Positions 33,278 to 40,911 of a stretch of DNA of 64,000 bases are shown in pieces. Under the pieces are notes generated by a model that had not been told where the DNA came from, did no database searches, and saw only the letters and a program-made list of their open reading frames with translations. Position numbers and translations under genes: made by a program. Each line of letters starts with the position of its first letter. Positions within the stretch are counted from its first letter, which is position 1. Origin of the DNA: Flavonifractor sp963557075 (GTDB lineage Bacteria > Bacillota > Clostridia > Oscillospirales > Oscillospiraceae); NCBI GenBank assembly GCA_963557075.1, contig CAUWDA010000004.1:1-64000 (forward strand), in the 5' to 3' direction.

Positions 33278-34714
33278 ATGTATGACGTTCTTATCATCGG
33301 CTGCGGCATCACCGGAGCCGCCGCCGCCTTCCAGCTCTCCCGCTACCGGCTCAGGATCGCCGTTCTGGAGCGGGAAAACGACGTGGCCAACGGCACCACC
33401 AAGGCCAATTCCGCCATTCTCCACGCCGGGTACGACCCGGAACCTGGCACCCTGATGGCCAGGCTCAATGTGCGGGGCGCGGCCCTGGCGGGGGAGCTGT
33501 GCGCCAGCCTGGACGTGCCCTACCGCCAGTGCGGTTCTATGGTGGCGGCCTTCTCCCCCGAGGAGGAGGACACTTTGCGGACCCTCCTGGAGCGGGGGAG
33601 GGAGAACGGCGTGCCCGGGCTGCGGCTGATCACCGGGGAGCGGGCCAGGGCCATGGACCCGGCGCTCTCCCCTGATGTGACCGCCGCCCTCTATGCCCCC
33701 ACCGCCGCCATCTGCTCCCCCTGGGAGTACTGCCTGGCCCTGGCGGAGACCGCCGTGCGCAACGGCGCCGACCTGCGGCTGGAGACCGCCGTTACCGGCC
33801 TGGAGCGGCAGGAGGACGGCTGGCTGGTCCACACCGACCGGGGCGACATCCGCAGCCGGTATGTGATCAACGCCGCCGGGGTCTCTGCTCAGAACATCCA
33901 TGAGATGGCGGCCCCCGGGAGCTTCACCATCCATCCCTCCCGGGGACAGTATTACCTGCTGGACAAGAGCGAGGGGGACCGGGTAGGCCATGTGATCTTC
34001 CAGTGCCCCGGCCCCAGCGGCAAGGGGGTGCTGGTGGCCCCCACCGTCCACGGCAACCTGATCGTGGGGCCCAACGCCGAGCCCGTCCCCGGCGAGGACG
34101 TGGGGACGACTGCTGACGGACTGGGCTATGTGCGGACGACTGCCCTCAAGTCAGTGCCCTCCATCGGCTTCCGGGATTCCATCCGCAATTTTGCCGGTGT
34201 GCGGGCGGCGTCGGACCGGGGGGACTTCATCATTGAGCTGGCGGCCCCCGGATTCCTGGACCTGGCGGGCATCTGCTCCCCCGGCCTCACCGCCGCCCCC
34301 GCCATCGCGGAATACGCGGCGGAGCTGCTGGAACGGGACGGGCTGGAGCTGGAAGAAAAGCCGGACTTCTTCTGCCGCCGTCGCCGGGTTCGGTTCCACG
34401 ACCTGTCCCCGGCGGAGAAGGCCGGGCTGGTGGAGCGGGACCCGGCTTACGGCCGGGTGATCTGCCGGTGCGAGACCATCACCGAGGGGGAGATCCTGGA
34501 GGCCCTGCGCTGCCCCATCCCGCCCCGCTCCGTGGACGGAGTGAAGCGCCGGGTGGGGGCTGGTATGGGCCGGTGCCAGGGCGGCTTCTGCGGCCCCCGG
34601 GTGGTGGAGATCCTGGCCCGGGAGCAGGGCGTGGACCCGGGGGACATCGTACAGGACAGAGCCGGCAGCTGGCTGCTGGCGGAGCGGACGAAGGGAGGCA
34701 GCGCGCATGTATGA
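33278..34714 (+). CDS. FAD-dependent glycerol-3-phosphate dehydrogenase-type oxidoreductase with BFD [2Fe-2S] domain
   Basis: 478 residues. The N-terminal DAO-type flavoprotein has the dinucleotide fold YDVLIIGCGITGAAAAFQLSRY, then NSAILHAGYD, and NAAGVSAQNIHEMA later. The C-terminal BFD-like iron-sulfur domain (about 395-455) has CRCETITEGEIL and GRCQGGFCGPR. Its operon place with a second FAD protein, DUF1667 and glpK makes it the GlpA-like subunit oxidising glycerol-3-phosphate to DHAP, though L-2-hydroxyglutarate-type oxidases are similar. CAGGAGG precedes the ATG. The stop overlaps the next start by 8 bp. Confidence 0.85.
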   Translation: MYDVLIIGCGITGAAAAFQLSRYRLRIAVLERENDVANGTTKANSAILHAGYDPEPGTLMARLNVRGAALAGELCASLDVPYRQCGSMVAAFSPEEEDTLRTLLERGRENGVPGLRLITGERARAMDPALSPDVTAALYAPTAAICSPWEYCLALAETAVRNGADLRLETAVTGLERQEDGWLVHTDRGDIRSRYVINAAGVSAQNIHEMAAPGSFTIHPSRGQYYLLDKSEGDRVGHVIFQCPGPSGKGVLVAPTVHGNLIVGPNAEPVPGEDVGTTADGLGYVRTTALKSVPSIGFRDSIRNFAGVRAASDRGDFIIELAAPGFLDLAGICSPGLTAAPAIAEYAAELLERDGLELEEKPDFFCRRRRVRFHDLSPAEKAGLVERDPAYGRVICRCETITEGEILEALRCPIPPRSVDGVKRRVGAGMGRCQGGFCGPRVVEILAREQGVDPGDIVQDRAGSWLLAERTKGGSAHV

Positions 34715-35966
34715 TCTGATCGTGATCGGCGGAGGGCCGGCGGGGCTGGCCGCCGCCTGCGCCGCCTGGGAGCGGGGCCTGAGACGCATCCTGATCGTGG
34801 AGCGGGACCGGGAGCTGGGGGGTATCCTCAACCAGTGCATCCACAACGGTTTCGGGCTGCACTATTTCAAAGAGGAGCTTACCGGGCCGGAGTACGCCGG
34901 GCGGTTCATCCGGATGCTGGAGGACACCGGGGTAGAGGTGCGGCTGGACACCATGGTGCTCAGCGTCACCCCTGACCGGCAGGTCCATATGGTGGGCCGG
35001 GACACCGGCTACCGCGTTGAGCAGGCAGAGGCCGTCGTGCTGGCCATGGGCTGCCGGGAGCGGACGCGGGGTGCCATCGCCATTCCCGGCCAGCGGCCTG
35101 CCGGAGTCTTTACCGCCGGGGCGGCCCAGCGGTATGTCAATATGGAGGGCTGGCTGCCGGGGCGGCGGGTGGTCATCCTGGGCAGCGGGGACATCGGCCT
35201 TATCATGGCCCGCCGCATGACCCTGGAGGGGGCGGAAGTGCTGGCCTGTGTGGAGGTCATGCCCTACTCCGGCGGCCTGAACCGGAATATCGTCCAGTGC
35301 CTTCAGGACTATGACATCCCCCTCTATCTCTCCCATACCGTCACGGAGATCCGGGGGCGGGACCGGGTGGAGCAGGTGGTGGTCTCGGCGGTGGACGAGA
35401 GCCGCCGGCCCATTCCCGGCACGGAGATGGTGTTCGACTGCGACACCCTGCTGCTCTCCGTGGGGCTGATCCCGGAGAACGAGCTCACCCGCCAGGCGGG
35501 CATTGAGATCGACCCGCGCACCAATGGCGCAGTGGTCTGCGAGAACATGGAGACCTCCCTGCCCGGCGTCTTTGCCTGCGGCAACGTGGCCCACGTCCAC
35601 GACCTGGTGGACTTCGTGACGGCGGAGAGCCAGCGGGCAGGCGAGGCGGCGGCGGACTATGTGCTGGGCGGCGGGTTGGCGGACGGCCCGGTGCTGGAGG
35701 TGGAGACCGGGGACGGCGTCACCTATACTGTGCCCCAGCGCATCCGGCCCGGCCGGGTGGAAAAGGCCTGCGGACTCTTTTTCCGGGTCAACCGGGTGTG
35801 CGGGGACAGCGAGATCCTGGTGCAGTCGGGGGACGCCGTCATTGCCCGCTTCTCCCGGGAGCACCTGGCCCCCGGCGAGATGGAGCATATCGTCCTGCCC
35901 CGGACCCTGCTGGACCGGGCCGAGGGAAAATTGACCATATCCATCCGGGAGGTGGAGAAACAATGA
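34707..35966 (+). CDS. FAD/NAD(P)-dependent oxidoreductase of the glycerol operon
   Basis: 419 residues. Two nucleotide-binding folds are visible: YDLIVIGGGPAGLAAACAAW (residue 2 on, FAD) and RRVVILGSGDIGLIMARRM (about 150, NAD(P)). The thioredoxin-reductase-like GVFACGNVAHVHDLVD is near 290. It is not the GlpB of E. coli in sequence, but in Clostridia it replaces it next to GlpA-type, DUF1667 and glpK genes, and probably passes electrons to or from NAD(P). Translation is coupled to the preceding gene. Confidence 0.83.
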   Translation: MYDLIVIGGGPAGLAAACAAWERGLRRILIVERDRELGGILNQCIHNGFGLHYFKEELTGPEYAGRFIRMLEDTGVEVRLDTMVLSVTPDRQVHMVGRDTGYRVEQAEAVVLAMGCRERTRGAIAIPGQRPAGVFTAGAAQRYVNMEGWLPGRRVVILGSGDIGLIMARRMTLEGAEVLACVEVMPYSGGLNRNIVQCLQDYDIPLYLSHTVTEIRGRDRVEQVVVSAVDESRRPIPGTEMVFDCDTLLLSVGLIPENELTRQAGIEIDPRTNGAVVCENMETSLPGVFACGNVAHVHDLVDFVTAESQRAGEAAADYVLGGGLADGPVLEVETGDGVTYTVPQRIRPGRVEKACGLFFRVNRVCGDSEILVQSGDAVIARFSREHLAPGEMEHIVLPRTLLDRAEGKLTISIREVEKQ

Positions 35967-36307
35967 AGGAACTGATCTGCATCGTCTGCCCCAAGGGCTG
36001 CCACCTGAAGGTGGATGAGACACAGGGGTATCAAGTGTCGGGAAACGGTTGTCCCCGGGGCGAAGAATATGGTAAAATGGAGCTGACCCACCCCACGCGG
36101 GTGGTCACATCAACGGTCCGCTGTACCGGCGGGGCTCATCCCCGCTGTCCGGTCAAGACAGACGGACCCATCCCCAAGGCGCTGATCCCCCAGGCGGTCC
36201 GCGCGCTGGAGCGGGTGACGCTGACCGCGCCGGTGCACACCGGCGATATCGTGGCGCCGGACATCTGCGGCACCGGCGTTTCCTTTGTCGCCACACGGGA
36301 TCTGTGA
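35963..36307 (+). CDS. DUF1667 protein
   Basis: 114 residues. The N-terminal CIVCPKGCHL (about 6-15) and GNGCPRG (about 27) give four cysteines, probably an iron-sulfur or metal site. The C-terminal part (PVHTGDIVAPDICGTGVSFVATRDL) is the typical DUF1667 end. It is a constant companion of the two FAD proteins and is likely the third subunit of that dehydrogenase. The ATG overlaps the preceding stop by 4 bp. Confidence 0.9.
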   Translation: MKELICIVCPKGCHLKVDETQGYQVSGNGCPRGEEYGKMELTHPTRVVTSTVRCTGGAHPRCPVKTDGPIPKALIPQAVRALERVTLTAPVHTGDIVAPDICGTGVSFVATRDL

Positions 36308-36343
36308 CCGCAGCCGCTCTGCGGAATATCGGGAGGCATTGTT

Positions 36344-37828
36344 ATGGAAAAGTATATCCTCTCCCTGGACCAGGGCACTACCAGTTCCAGGGCCATTCTC
36401 TTTGACGGGGAGCAGAATATCCTGGGCATCAGCCAGAAGGAGTTTACCCAGATCTATCCCCAGGAGGGCTGGGTGGAGCACGACGCCATGGAGATCTGGT
36501 CCTCGCAGTATGCGGTGATGATGGAGGTCATCGCCCAGTCCGGCGTGGACCCCGCCCGCATCGCCGCCATCGGCATCACCAACCAGCGGGAGACCACCAT
36601 CTTGTGGGACAAGGCCACCGGCCGGCCCATCTGCAACGCCATCGTGTGGCAGTGCCGCCGCACAGCCGGGATCGTGGACCAGCTGCTGGAGCAGGGGCTG
36701 GGGGAGCATATCCGAAAGACCACCGGTCTGATCCCGGACGCCTACTTTTCTGCCACTAAGATCAAGTGGATGCTGGACCATGTGGAGGGGGCCAGGGAGA
36801 AGGCCCGCCGGGGGGAGATCCTCTTTGGTACGGTGGACACCTGGCTGCTGTGGAAGCTGACCGGCGGGGCGGTACACGTCACCGACGTGACCAACGCCTC
36901 CCGCACCATGCTCTATGACATCCATAAGCTGTGCTGGGACGACACTCTGCTCCGGGCGCTGGACATCCCGCGGGCCATGCTGCCCGAGGTGCGCTCCTCC
37001 AGCGAGATTTACGGCTATACGGAGATCCAGGGCGTCAAGGTGCCCATTGCCGGCATCGCCGGCGACCAGCAGGCGGCGCTCTTTGGTCAGACCTGCTTTG
37101 AGCCGGGGGACGCCAAAAATACATACGGCACCGGCTGCTTCCTGCTGATGAACACCGGTTCCACCCCCTGCGAGAGCAAAAATGGCCTCATCACCACCAT
37201 CGCCGTGGGCCGGGACGATGGCGTGCAGTATGCTCTGGAGGGCTCTGTCTTTGTGGGCGGGGCGGTGATCCAGTGGCTGCGGGACGAGATGCGCTTTTTC
37301 ACCGACAGCCGGGACGCGGAGTATTATGCGCAAAAGGTGCCCGATAACGGCGGGGTCTATCTGGTGCCCGCCTTCACCGGGCTGGGCGCCCCCTATTGGG
37401 ATATGTACGCGCGGGGCACGCTGGTGGGCCTCACCCGGGGCACCCGCCGGGAGCACATCATCCGGGCAGCCCAGGAGTCCATTGCCTACCAGGTGGCCGA
37501 CCTGGTCCACGCCATGGAATCGGATACCGGCGTGCCCCTTACCCAGCTGAAGGCGGACGGAGGCGCCAGCCGGGACCAGTTTTTGATGCAGTTCCAGGCC
37601 GATATCATCGACCGGGAGGTGCGCCGCCCCGCCATCCGGGAGACCACCGCTCTGGGCGCGGCCTATCTGGCCGGACTGGCCGCCCATGTGTGGGCGGATA
37701 CCGATGAGATCCGGCACCTGTGGATGTGCGACACCGCCTTTGAGCCCCGCATGGACCCCGCTCAGCGGGAGCGGCTGATGGCCGGCTGGCACAAGGCGGT
37801 GGGCCGCAGCCGGGACTGGAGCCGGTGA
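36344..37828 (+). CDS. glpK: Glycerol kinase
   Basis: 494 residues, FGGY family. It phosphorylates glycerol to glycerol-3-phosphate, the inducer recognised by GlpP. LSLDQGTTSSRAILFD opens the first actin-like domain; GITNQRETTILWDKATGRPI, CFLLMNTG and KADGGASRDQFLMQFQADI are family signatures. GGGAGG precedes the ATG. It is the last gene of the glp operon. No glycerol facilitator gene is seen here. A strong terminator follows. Confidence 0.97.
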   Translation: MEKYILSLDQGTTSSRAILFDGEQNILGISQKEFTQIYPQEGWVEHDAMEIWSSQYAVMMEVIAQSGVDPARIAAIGITNQRETTILWDKATGRPICNAIVWQCRRTAGIVDQLLEQGLGEHIRKTTGLIPDAYFSATKIKWMLDHVEGAREKARRGEILFGTVDTWLLWKLTGGAVHVTDVTNASRTMLYDIHKLCWDDTLLRALDIPRAMLPEVRSSSEIYGYTEIQGVKVPIAGIAGDQQAALFGQTCFEPGDAKNTYGTGCFLLMNTGSTPCESKNGLITTIAVGRDDGVQYALEGSVFVGGAVIQWLRDEMRFFTDSRDAEYYAQKVPDNGGVYLVPAFTGLGAPYWDMYARGTLVGLTRGTRREHIIRAAQESIAYQVADLVHAMESDTGVPLTQLKADGGASRDQFLMQFQADIIDREVRRPAIRETTALGAAYLAGLAAHVWADTDEIRHLWMCDTAFEPRMDPAQRERLMAGWHKAVGRSRDWSR

Positions 37829-37862
37829 CCTTTCCGCTGCGGTGGGAATATCAACGAACCTG

Positions 37863-37909
37863 AAAAAGCTGCTGATGACCGACGTAAAAACGGTCATCAG
37901 CAGCTTTTT
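37863..37909 (+). terminator. Terminator of the glp operon
   Basis: A 19-bp perfect stem (37863-37881 with 37891-37909) is flanked by A5 and T5. Confidence 0.9.
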
Positions 37910-38180
37910 GGTATGGGGCGAATGACGTTTCTCCTTCCGAAGGAATGAAAAACGTCGGAGCAAAGCGTCCTTTGCTCCAACGCGCAGAGGGCGGTTAAAA
38001 TCGAGATTCTCAAGTTCGCACGACTTCCAGCCGACGCACCTACCGGCCATCCGGCCGGCGGCGCATTTGCGCCGTACAAGCGTTTTTGCCGCAGGTGAAA
38101 ACCTTGGCGCAGGGGCAATTCATTTGCCCCGAGCATTTGAAATACCGAAGGGTGGAGGCCGCCTCCAGCGGCCGGAACCC
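37910..38180 (+). mobile_element. Solo copy of the multi-hairpin element between glpK and tRNA-Leu
   Basis: The core runs about 38047-38177. Hairpins are CCGGCC/GGCCGG, CGGCGC/GCGCCG with ATTT loop, an unpaired-looking third stem, GGGGCAA/TTGCCCC, and TGGAGGC/GCCTCCA. The linkers GTACAAGCG, CCTTGGCGC and GAGCATTTGAAATA match the copies at nfo, efp and the response regulator. Unlike those, I find no duplicated gene end. Upstream, 37921-38000 has further hairpins (ACGTTT/AAACGT around CCTTCCGAAGG; GGAGCAAAG/CTTTGCTCC). No gene lies in this 390-bp gap. Confidence 0.6.
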
Positions 38181-38219
38181 AAAAAGAAAGACATGACCTA
38201 TTGGTCATGTCTTTCTTTT
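38181..38219 (-). terminator. Terminator of tRNA-Leu
   Basis: AAAAAGAAAGACATGACC pairs with GGTCATGTCTTTCTTTTT around a TATT loop. On the minus strand it ends in a T-run directly after the tRNA. Confidence 0.9.
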
Positions 38220-38306
38220 TGGTGCCGGTGGCCGGACTCGAACCGGCACGGTGTCGCCACCGGTGGATTTTGAGTCCACTACGTCTACCAATTCCATCAC
38301 ACCGGC
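38220..38306 (-). tRNA. tRNA-Leu (anticodon CAA)
   Basis: 87-nt class II tRNA with encoded CCA. The acceptor stem GCCGGTG pairs with CACCGGC and is followed by discriminator A and CCA. The anticodon stem GTGGA/TCCAC holds loop CTCAAAA, giving anticodon CAA (Leu, UUG codon). A long variable arm and a GTTCGAGTC T-arm are present. Confidence 0.95.
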
Positions 38307-38326
38307 AAAAAAGAGGTCTGCTGGGT

Positions 38327-38355
38327 ATTATACACGACTTGGTTCCGCTTGGCAA
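38327..38355 (-). promoter_or_regulatory. Promoter of tRNA-Leu
   Basis: TTGCCA, 17-bp spacer, TATAAT on the minus strand, 20 bp before the tRNA 5' end. Confidence 0.85.
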
Positions 38356-38474
38356 GCCCTCCGGTGGGAATTCATGCAGAATTTGCGCGTTCTGCGGTGC
38401 ACTGAGGGTACCATTTCCCCCGAAGATGTGGTATGATAGCAACATCGAAATCTCCCACGGAGGGCGGAACAGGT

Positions 38475-39863
38475 ATGAAAAAGCTCAGACTGATCCTGGC
38501 GACAGGGGTTTTGCTGCTGCTGTCAGGCTGTTTTTCCCAGACGGTGGACGATCTGTACGCGCCGCCCAGAGCGCCGGACGACTACCTGAAGCTGGACAAC
38601 AAGATCAATGAGGTCCTCAACGCCGGAGGGGAGTACGCCGCCCCCCTGACCGGAGAACTGACCCAAAAGGTGCAGCTCCAGGATCTGGATGGGGACGGGG
38701 TCAAGGAGGCCATCGCCTTCTTCCGGGTCAGCTCCTCGGAGCGGCCGCTGAAGATCTATATCTACCGCCAGGCGGGGGACGACTACGAGGTGGCCGCCAT
38801 CATTGAAGGAGAGGGCTCCGCCATCAACTATGTCTCCTATGAAAACCTGGACGACACCCCCAGCAAGGAGATCGTGGTCAGCTGGCAGATGATGAGCGAC
38901 CAGAATCACTCCCTGGCGGCTTACTCCATCCACGGAGACCAGGTGCTGGAGCTGATGCGCACCAACTACACCAGCTTCCAGATCTGCGACCTGGATCAGG
39001 ACGGGCGGAAGGAAGTGGCGGTCATCCAGACCGGCGTTACGGAGGAGAGCAACCGGGTCCTGCTCTATAAATACAGAGACGGGATTTTGGAGATGGACTC
39101 CGCCGCGCCCCTGTCCCGCAATGTGACGGGGCTGCCTGACGGCGGCGTCCGGATCGGAGCGTTGCAGGGGAATATCCCCGCCCTCTTTGTCAGCTCCACT
39201 TACGGCATCAGCGGGACCGCCCAGAGCTTTATGGACAGCGCCTACGGAGAGTCGGGGCACATCACCGACATCTTTGCCTGGAAGGAGGGGCGGCTCCAAA
39301 ATATCACGCTGTCCCCGGAGACAGGGGAGAGCGACAACACCATTCGGTGGTACACCGCTGTGGGCGCCCGGGATATCAATAAGGACGGCATTTTGGAGCT
39401 GCCGGACCCCTATGCCCTGCCCGACCCCAGCAGCACCAGCGTCGCAGTCAATTTCTGGGCCATCCGCTGGCGGCAGTACGACATCAACGGCGAGGCCCAC
39501 CCGGTCTTTACCACCTACTACAACGAGCGGGACAGCTGGTATTTCATCCTGCCCGACGAGTGGGACAACAAGATCACCGTTTCCCGCAACGACATGGCGG
39601 GCGGCGGCGAGCGGGCGGTCATCTTCTCCTACTGGGAGGGGGATCCGGCGGTGGATCCCAGCCCCTTCCTGGTGATCTACACCCTCAGCGGGGACAACCG
39701 CTTCATGCGGGCCAATATGTCCGGCCGGTTCCGGCTGCTGGAGGGGGACGATGACAGCGACACCATCTATGCCGCACGGTTTATCCAGAACAGCTGGGAC
39801 TGCCAGCTGGACGAAGAGGGCGTAAGGTCGCATTTTGCCCTGATCATGAAGCAGTGGTCCTGA
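38475..39863 (+). CDS. Lipoprotein with VCBS/FG-GAP-like repeats
   Basis: 462 residues. A lipoprotein signal (MKKLRLILATGVLLLLSGC, cysteine 19) is followed by an extracytoplasmic domain with three calcium-loop-like DxDxDG motifs: DLDGDGVKEAIAFF, DLDQDGRKEVAVI and DINKDGILELPDP. These are typical of FG-GAP/VCBS beta-propellers. GGAGGGCGG precedes the ATG. It lies 26 bp upstream of a two-component system and is likely co-transcribed, which hints that it is the sensor accessory or a target of that system. No enzyme motif seen. Confidence 0.8.
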   Translation: MKKLRLILATGVLLLLSGCFSQTVDDLYAPPRAPDDYLKLDNKINEVLNAGGEYAAPLTGELTQKVQLQDLDGDGVKEAIAFFRVSSSERPLKIYIYRQAGDDYEVAAIIEGEGSAINYVSYENLDDTPSKEIVVSWQMMSDQNHSLAAYSIHGDQVLELMRTNYTSFQICDLDQDGRKEVAVIQTGVTEESNRVLLYKYRDGILEMDSAAPLSRNVTGLPDGGVRIGALQGNIPALFVSSTYGISGTAQSFMDSAYGESGHITDIFAWKEGRLQNITLSPETGESDNTIRWYTAVGARDINKDGILELPDPYALPDPSSTSVAVNFWAIRWRQYDINGEAHPVFTTYYNERDSWYFILPDEWDNKITVSRNDMAGGGERAVIFSYWEGDPAVDPSPFLVIYTLSGDNRFMRANMSGRFRLLEGDDDSDTIYAARFIQNSWDCQLDEEGVRSHFALIMKQWS

Positions 39864-39889
39864 GGACCTGAAACGAAGGAGGGAACGGG

Positions 39890-40576
39890 ATGAAAAAGGT
39901 GCTCGTGCTGGAAGACGAGGCCAACATCCGCAGCTTTGTAGTGATCAATCTGAAGCGGGCCGGCTATGAGGCCATTGAGGCTGAGACCGGAGAGGAGGCT
40001 CTGGCCCAGCTCAAACGCAACCCGGATATCAAGGTGGCGCTTTTGGACATCATGCTGCCGGATATGGACGGGTTCGAGGTGTGCCGCCGTATCCGGGCGG
40101 GGGACAATAACATCGGCATTATCATGCTGACCGCCCGCACCCAGGAGATGGACAAGGTCACCGGCCTGATGACCGGCGCGGATGACTATGTGACCAAGCC
40201 CTTCTCCCCGGCGGAGCTCACCGCCCGTATCGACGCATTGTACCGCCGCACCGGCGGAGCGGAGGCGGTGGATACCGGGGAGATCAGCCAGCCGCCCTTC
40301 CTGCTCAATACCCGCAACCGCACCCTGGAGAAAAACGGGCAGCGGGTCAAACTGACTCAGGTGGAGTACTCCATCATGAAGCTTTTTATGGACAACCCGG
40401 GCAAGGCCCTCTCCCGGGAGGAGATCCTGGACTCGGTGTGGGGCCGGGACTATTTCGGCGAGCTGAAGATCGTGGATGTGAATATCCGCCGTCTGCGGAT
40501 CAAAATCGAGGACGACCCCACCAATCCCGCCTTTATTACTACCGTGTGGGGTTACGGCTATAAGTGGGGATTCTGA
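39890..40576 (+). CDS. OmpR/PhoB-type response regulator
   Basis: 228 residues. The receiver domain has the acidic pair LEDE (residues 8-10), phosphoacceptor Asp in LLDIMLPDMDG (about 53), Thr in MLTART and Lys in VTKPFSP. The winged-helix DNA-binding domain ends FITTVWGYGYKWGF. It acts with the histidine kinase downstream. GAAGGAGGG precedes the ATG. Normally such a pair is contiguous; here 335 bp of repeat sequence, including a second copy of this gene's 3' end, separates them. Confidence 0.95.
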   Translation: MKKVLVLEDEANIRSFVVINLKRAGYEAIEAETGEEALAQLKRNPDIKVALLDIMLPDMDGFEVCRRIRAGDNNIGIIMLTARTQEMDKVTGLMTGADDYVTKPFSPAELTARIDALYRRTGGAEAVDTGEISQPPFLLNTRNRTLEKNGQRVKLTQVEYSIMKLFMDNPGKALSREEILDSVWGRDYFGELKIVDVNIRRLRIKIEDDPTNPAFITTVWGYGYKWGF

Positions 40577-40730
40577 CGGGTTTCCCGTCGTCCTCGATCC
40601 CCGCCCGGAGGGCGGGGCGGCGCCTGCGCCGTACAAGCGTTTTGGCTCAGCCAAAACCTTGACGCCGGTGGAATTTATTTCCGCCGCGCAGATGATAAAA
40701 GGGGTCCCCGCAAAACTGGTTTTGCGGGGC
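40510..40730 (+). repeat. 221-bp unit: response-regulator 3' end plus multi-hairpin element
   Basis: The gene end (stop 40574-40576) is followed ten nt later by GTCGTCCTCGAT (40587-40598), a perfect inverted copy of gene positions 40505-40516. The core follows: CCCCGCC/GGCGGGG, CGGCGC/GCGCCG, TTTTGGCT/AGCCAAAA, GGTGGAA/TTCCGCC, and a perfect CCCCGCAAAAC/GTTTTGCGGGG. From 40731 the unit starts again. Confidence 0.92.
40577..40730 (+). mobile_element. Candidate non-autonomous hairpin element between the regulator and kinase genes
   Basis: The non-coding part of the unit. Linkers GTACAAGCG, CCTTGACGC and GCAGATGATAAAA match the other copies, and stem sequences differ but keep pairing. No coding capacity. 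Confidence 0.6.
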
Positions 40731-40797
40731 GGACGACCCCACCAATCCCGCCCTTATCACAACGGTATGGGGTTATGGCTATAAGTGGGGATTCTGA
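40731..40797 (+). pseudogene. Second copy of the response-regulator 3' end
   Basis: Encodes DDPTNPALITTVWGYGYKWGF and stop. It differs from the real end at several positions. Nearly all are third-base silent changes (ATT/ATC, ACT/ACA, ACC/ACG, GTG/GTA, TAC/TAT), with one Phe/Leu change. The following 68 nt of non-coding sequence are identical in both copies. Confidence 0.85.
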
Positions 40798-40911
40798 CGG
40801 GTTTCCCGTCGTCCTCGATCCCCGCCCGGAGGGCGGGGCGGCGCCTGCGCCGTACAAGCGTTCTGACGCAGGAAAAATTTGAATCTGACCCAGGTGGTGA
40901 ACGATCAGCCT
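40798..40911 (+). repeat. Truncated second element copy before the kinase gene
   Basis: Identical to 40577-40643 at its left end (inverted arm, first two hairpins, GTACAAGCGTT). It then jumps to CTGACGCAGG, as if hairpin 3 had been deleted. The kinase ribosome binding site (AGGTGG) lies in or just after this remnant. Confidence 0.7.

Noticed and set aside
40882..40897. AATCTGACCCAGGTGG before the kinase gene resembles 40349-40364 in the regulator gene (14 of 16)
   Set aside because: Too short to separate from chance, and it does not fit the unit structure.
23551..40911. Diversity-generating retroelement or group II intron
   Set aside because: No reverse transcriptase gene, no adenine-biased variation and no intron domain V/VI motif in the window. 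A trans-acting enzyme elsewhere cannot be excluded.
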